From the NCBI GenBank assembly GCA_963812675.1, contig CAWEWR010000006.1:124001-188000 (forward strand): a stretch of 64,000 bases of DNA, read 5' to 3'. Position numbers and translations under genes: made by a program. The notes beneath the pieces were generated by a model. It saw only the letters and a program-made list of their open reading frames with translations, searched no databases and was not told the origin of the DNA. Positions 62,240-64,000 of this stretch are shown piece by piece. Positions within the stretch are counted from its first letter, which is position 1. Every line of letters begins with the position of its first letter. The DNA comes from AP-15 sp963812675. GTDB lineage: Bacteria > Pseudomonadota > Alphaproteobacteria > ATCC43930 > CGMCC-115725.

Positions 62240-62524
62240 TCAGTCAGAATCCCATGGGGCCCTAGTTCTGAGCAGCTTACGCAGATGCGGGTTATCTTTC
62301 GGCGGCATGTCGAGCGCCGTGATGAAGGCGGCCCACTGCACCTCGTCGAGCTGGAACACTCGCCGGTCCGCTAGGGTATCGAAAGCCGCCGACAGACTGC
62401 TGTCGAGTAAAAATTCGCTCACCGTTTTGTTGCTCACCGCCGCAGCGCGCTGCAGGGTGCGCTTGGCTGTCGGCGTCATCCGAAGGTCGACGCGCTCCGA
62501 TTTAGGTTCTGCGATGTCCGTCAT
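62240..62524 (-). CDS. DUF1778 antitoxin (TacA-like)
   Basis: A 94-residue ribbon-helix-helix antitoxin. The N-terminal RVDLRMTPTAKRTLQRAAAV is the RHH DNA-binding and dimerisation domain and the C-terminal DEVQWAAFITALDMPPKDNP wraps around the GNAT toxin. It is encoded just upstream of the toxin. Autorepression of the pair is expected. Confidence 0.86.
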   Translation of the reverse strand: MTDIAEPKSERVDLRMTPTAKRTLQRAAAVSNKTVSEFLLDSSLSAAFDTLADRRVFQLDEVQWAAFITALDMPPKDNPHLRKLLRTRAPWDSD

Positions 62525-62694
62525 TCGAGACGCCTTACTGCCGATAACCGATCCGCGTTCCAGCTACATAGCACACGTACATTGTCAGGACAAGGTCAGA
62601 TGACTAATTGGCTTATAGTGTAGCGCACTCCGCCGCTATCGATCACCGCCGTTCGGCCTTAGCCGTTAGGCGGAAGGCGCTGAGCTTTTTCGTC

Positions 62695-63867
62695 CTACAG
62701 TCGCGGCGTGTAGCCCTTGCGGGGGTACTCTTCCCAATATTGCCGGAAGCCGCGGTGGGTGGCTTCCTGGTGTGGGTGGGCGCGTAGTTTCTCGACGTCG
62801 ATATCGATGCCGAGACCGGGTGCGGTCGGCAGATCGATCCAGCCATCTTGCACGGTCAATGACGCTGTGGCGATTTCGCGGCACAGGTCCTGGAAATTCA
62901 CGAAATATTCGGTGATCCGGAAATTCGGGATTACCGCCGAGAGGTGAACTGTCGCTGCGAGGCCGACGAGCGTGCTGTTGTAATTGTGCGGCGACATGAC
63001 GACCGCCTGTGGCTGCGCCATTGCGGCGATGTCGAGCATTGCGCTGATGCCGCCGACGGCGCAGATGTCCGGGTTCAAAATGTCGGCGGCGCGTTTGGCC
63101 AGGCACTCGAAGAAGGCTTCCTTCGAATAGATTGCCTCGCCGGTGACGATCGGGATCGGCACCGCGCGCCGCACTTCGGCAACCAAGTCGATGTTCTCCG
63201 ACAGGCACGGCTCCTCGTACCAGTCGATGCCGAATTCAGCGAGGCGGCGGCCGATGCGGATCGCGTGAGCCGGCGCAAAGCGGCGGTGCGCTTCGATCAA
63301 CAGCTCGAAATCGGGCCCCAATGCCTGGCGCATCGCGCGGACATAGTCGATCGCGAAATCTTCGTCGCTCCGATCGACAAAACTGCGCCAGGGGCCGGGG
63401 AACGGGTCGAATTTGGCGGCGGTAAAGCCCATTGCCTTGACCTTCAACCCGCGTTCTACCCCCTCCTCGATCGTCGTCCCGCGCGACCAGCCATTGGCAT
63501 AGACGCGCACGCGCTCACGCGACGCGCCGCCGATCAGGTTGTAGACCGGCAATCCGGCACGCTTGCCGATGATGTCCCAGGAGGCGATTTCGATCGCGCT
63601 CCACGCCGCCATCAGCTCCAATGAGATGCGGCGGATCGCAAAATCTTCGAACATGATCTGGCCGGTGTGCCGGATGTTGAAGGCACTGCGGCCGATTACA
63701 TGCGGCGCCATCGCCTCGAGGCAGTCCGCGACCACCGTCTCCTTGCCGTGCGTGACATAGGCCTCGCCCCAGCCGTGGAGACCGTCCTCGGTCTCGACGC
63801 GACAAAACAACAGATCCTTCGAGCTGCCGGTCCCGAGGATAAAAGTTTCGATGCGCGCAATTTTCAT
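62695..63867 (-). CDS. Mandelate racemase/muconate lactonizing enzyme family dehydratase
   Basis: A 390-residue enolase-superfamily protein close to the galactonate/mannonate dehydratase subgroup. Metal ligands are seen in LLIEAHRRF (Glu region), WYEEPCL and VTGEAIYSK; the catalytic His is in VVMSPHNYNST. N-terminal capping domain and C-terminal barrel have normal length. GCAGGAGGCGGAC gives a strong ribosome-binding site before ATG 63867. It probably dehydrates a sugar acid; no sugar-acid operon is visible in the window. It is read leftwards, directly downstream of the gene ending at 63882. Confidence 0.85.
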   Translation of the reverse strand: MKIARIETFILGTGSSKDLLFCRVETEDGLHGWGEAYVTHGKETVVADCLEAMAPHVIGRSAFNIRHTGQIMFEDFAIRRISLELMAAWSAIEIASWDIIGKRAGLPVYNLIGGASRERVRVYANGWSRGTTIEEGVERGLKVKAMGFTAAKFDPFPGPWRSFVDRSDEDFAIDYVRAMRQALGPDFELLIEAHRRFAPAHAIRIGRRLAEFGIDWYEEPCLSENIDLVAEVRRAVPIPIVTGEAIYSKEAFFECLAKRAADILNPDICAVGGISAMLDIAAMAQPQAVVMSPHNYNSTLVGLAATVHLSAVIPNFRITEYFVNFQDLCREIATASLTVQDGWIDLPTAPGLGIDIDVEKLRAHPHQEATHRGFRQYWEEYPRKGYTPRL

Positions 63868-63881
63868 GTCCGCCTCCTGCT

Positions 63882-64000
63882 TCAAGTCAAGAGCCGAGCC
63901 GGCTCGGCATCCAATGCATGGCGGATCGCGCGAGCCAGCGTCGCAAGCTTATAGGGCTTGCGCAGGATACGGAAACCGGCTTCCTGCGCGTTTGCGGCCT
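63882..64000 (-). CDS. C-terminal end of a response-regulator receiver domain (partial)
   Basis: The reading frame enters from beyond the window and ends at TGA 63882-63884. Its last 39 residues include LRKPYKLATLARAIRHALD, where KPY is the conserved Lys-Pro of the receiver domain's beta5-alpha5 loop. It is probably the end of a hybrid histidine kinase or a stand-alone regulator. It lies 15 bases upstream of the dehydratase start codon, so the two may be transcribed together. Confidence 0.8.
   Translation of the reverse strand, partial: AANAQEAGFRILRKPYKLATLARAIRHALDAEPARLLT

Overview
The window is a GC-rich, gene-dense piece of a chromosome from an alphaproteobacterium, most likely a soil or sediment member of the Rhizobiales or Rhodospirillales. 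The evidence is a MucR/Ros-type regulator of the zinc-ligand-poor rhizobial kind, the ffs-dnaX-ybaB-recR block, the glyA-nrdR-ribD order, a class III cyclase fused to TPRs, and dispersed palindromic repeats of types I associate with rhizobial genomes. I cannot assign genus or species from the sequence. No rRNA or tRNA gene, CRISPR array, integrase or transposase was seen.

Layout. 0-6 kb: the end of a histidine kinase, a formyltransferase, an inositol-phosphatase (suhB-like), a frameshifted tannase-family esterase and an adenylate cyclase. 6-7.2 kb is a gene-free, repeat-bearing gap. 7.2-13.6 kb: a MotA-like/OmpA-like pair, a COG0523 GTPase divergent from a ZnuA-like protein with a Zur-like palindrome between them, RNase Z and a YdcF protein. 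13.7-17.7 kb is the most unusual part: mmsA is followed by three further copies of its own 3' end (102, 189 and 179 bp), which separate small cassettes carrying toxin-antitoxin pairs (DUF433/DUF5615 and MNT/HEPN). 17.7-26.5 kb: two tiny coupled membrane proteins, a PhoPQ-activated-type protein, a cupin, a CoA transferase, a Rieske protein, ComEC and a GSAM-like aminotransferase. A 23-codon ORF with a near-perfect Shine-Dalgarno and a terminator hairpin precede the aminotransferase.

26.8-39.9 kb holds metabolic genes (MetE-like, SDR, acyl-CoA dehydrogenase, enoyl-CoA hydratase, PEP-mutase-like, AhpD-like, glutathionyl-hydroquinone reductase, nucleoside phosphorylase), a hybrid histidine kinase and radC. 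39.9-42 kb is a decayed patch: an anion transporter with an in-frame amber codon, an internally deleted MFS gene, a DUF5681-like fragment and a duplicated transporter 5' end. 42-49.6 kb is conserved housekeeping: ribD, nrdR, glyA, mucR, recR, ybaB, dnaX and SRP RNA. 49.7-53.2 kb is an ABC exporter whose ATPase carries a cyclic-nucleotide-binding-like domain.

53.3-58 kb is an apparent operon of an IorAB-type molybdenum hydroxylase, a FccAB-type flavocytochrome c sulfide dehydrogenase and a SoxX-type cytochrome c, all probably exported and feeding electrons to periplasmic cytochromes. A LysR gene and an orphan SdhA-like flavoprotein follow. 61-62.5 kb has a shortened DUF262 protein and a TacAT-type toxin-antitoxin pair. 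The window ends with an enolase-superfamily dehydratase and the tail of a response-regulator domain. Several genes are broken; two of the breaks lie in 6-base homopolymers, so base-calling error is an alternative to real decay.
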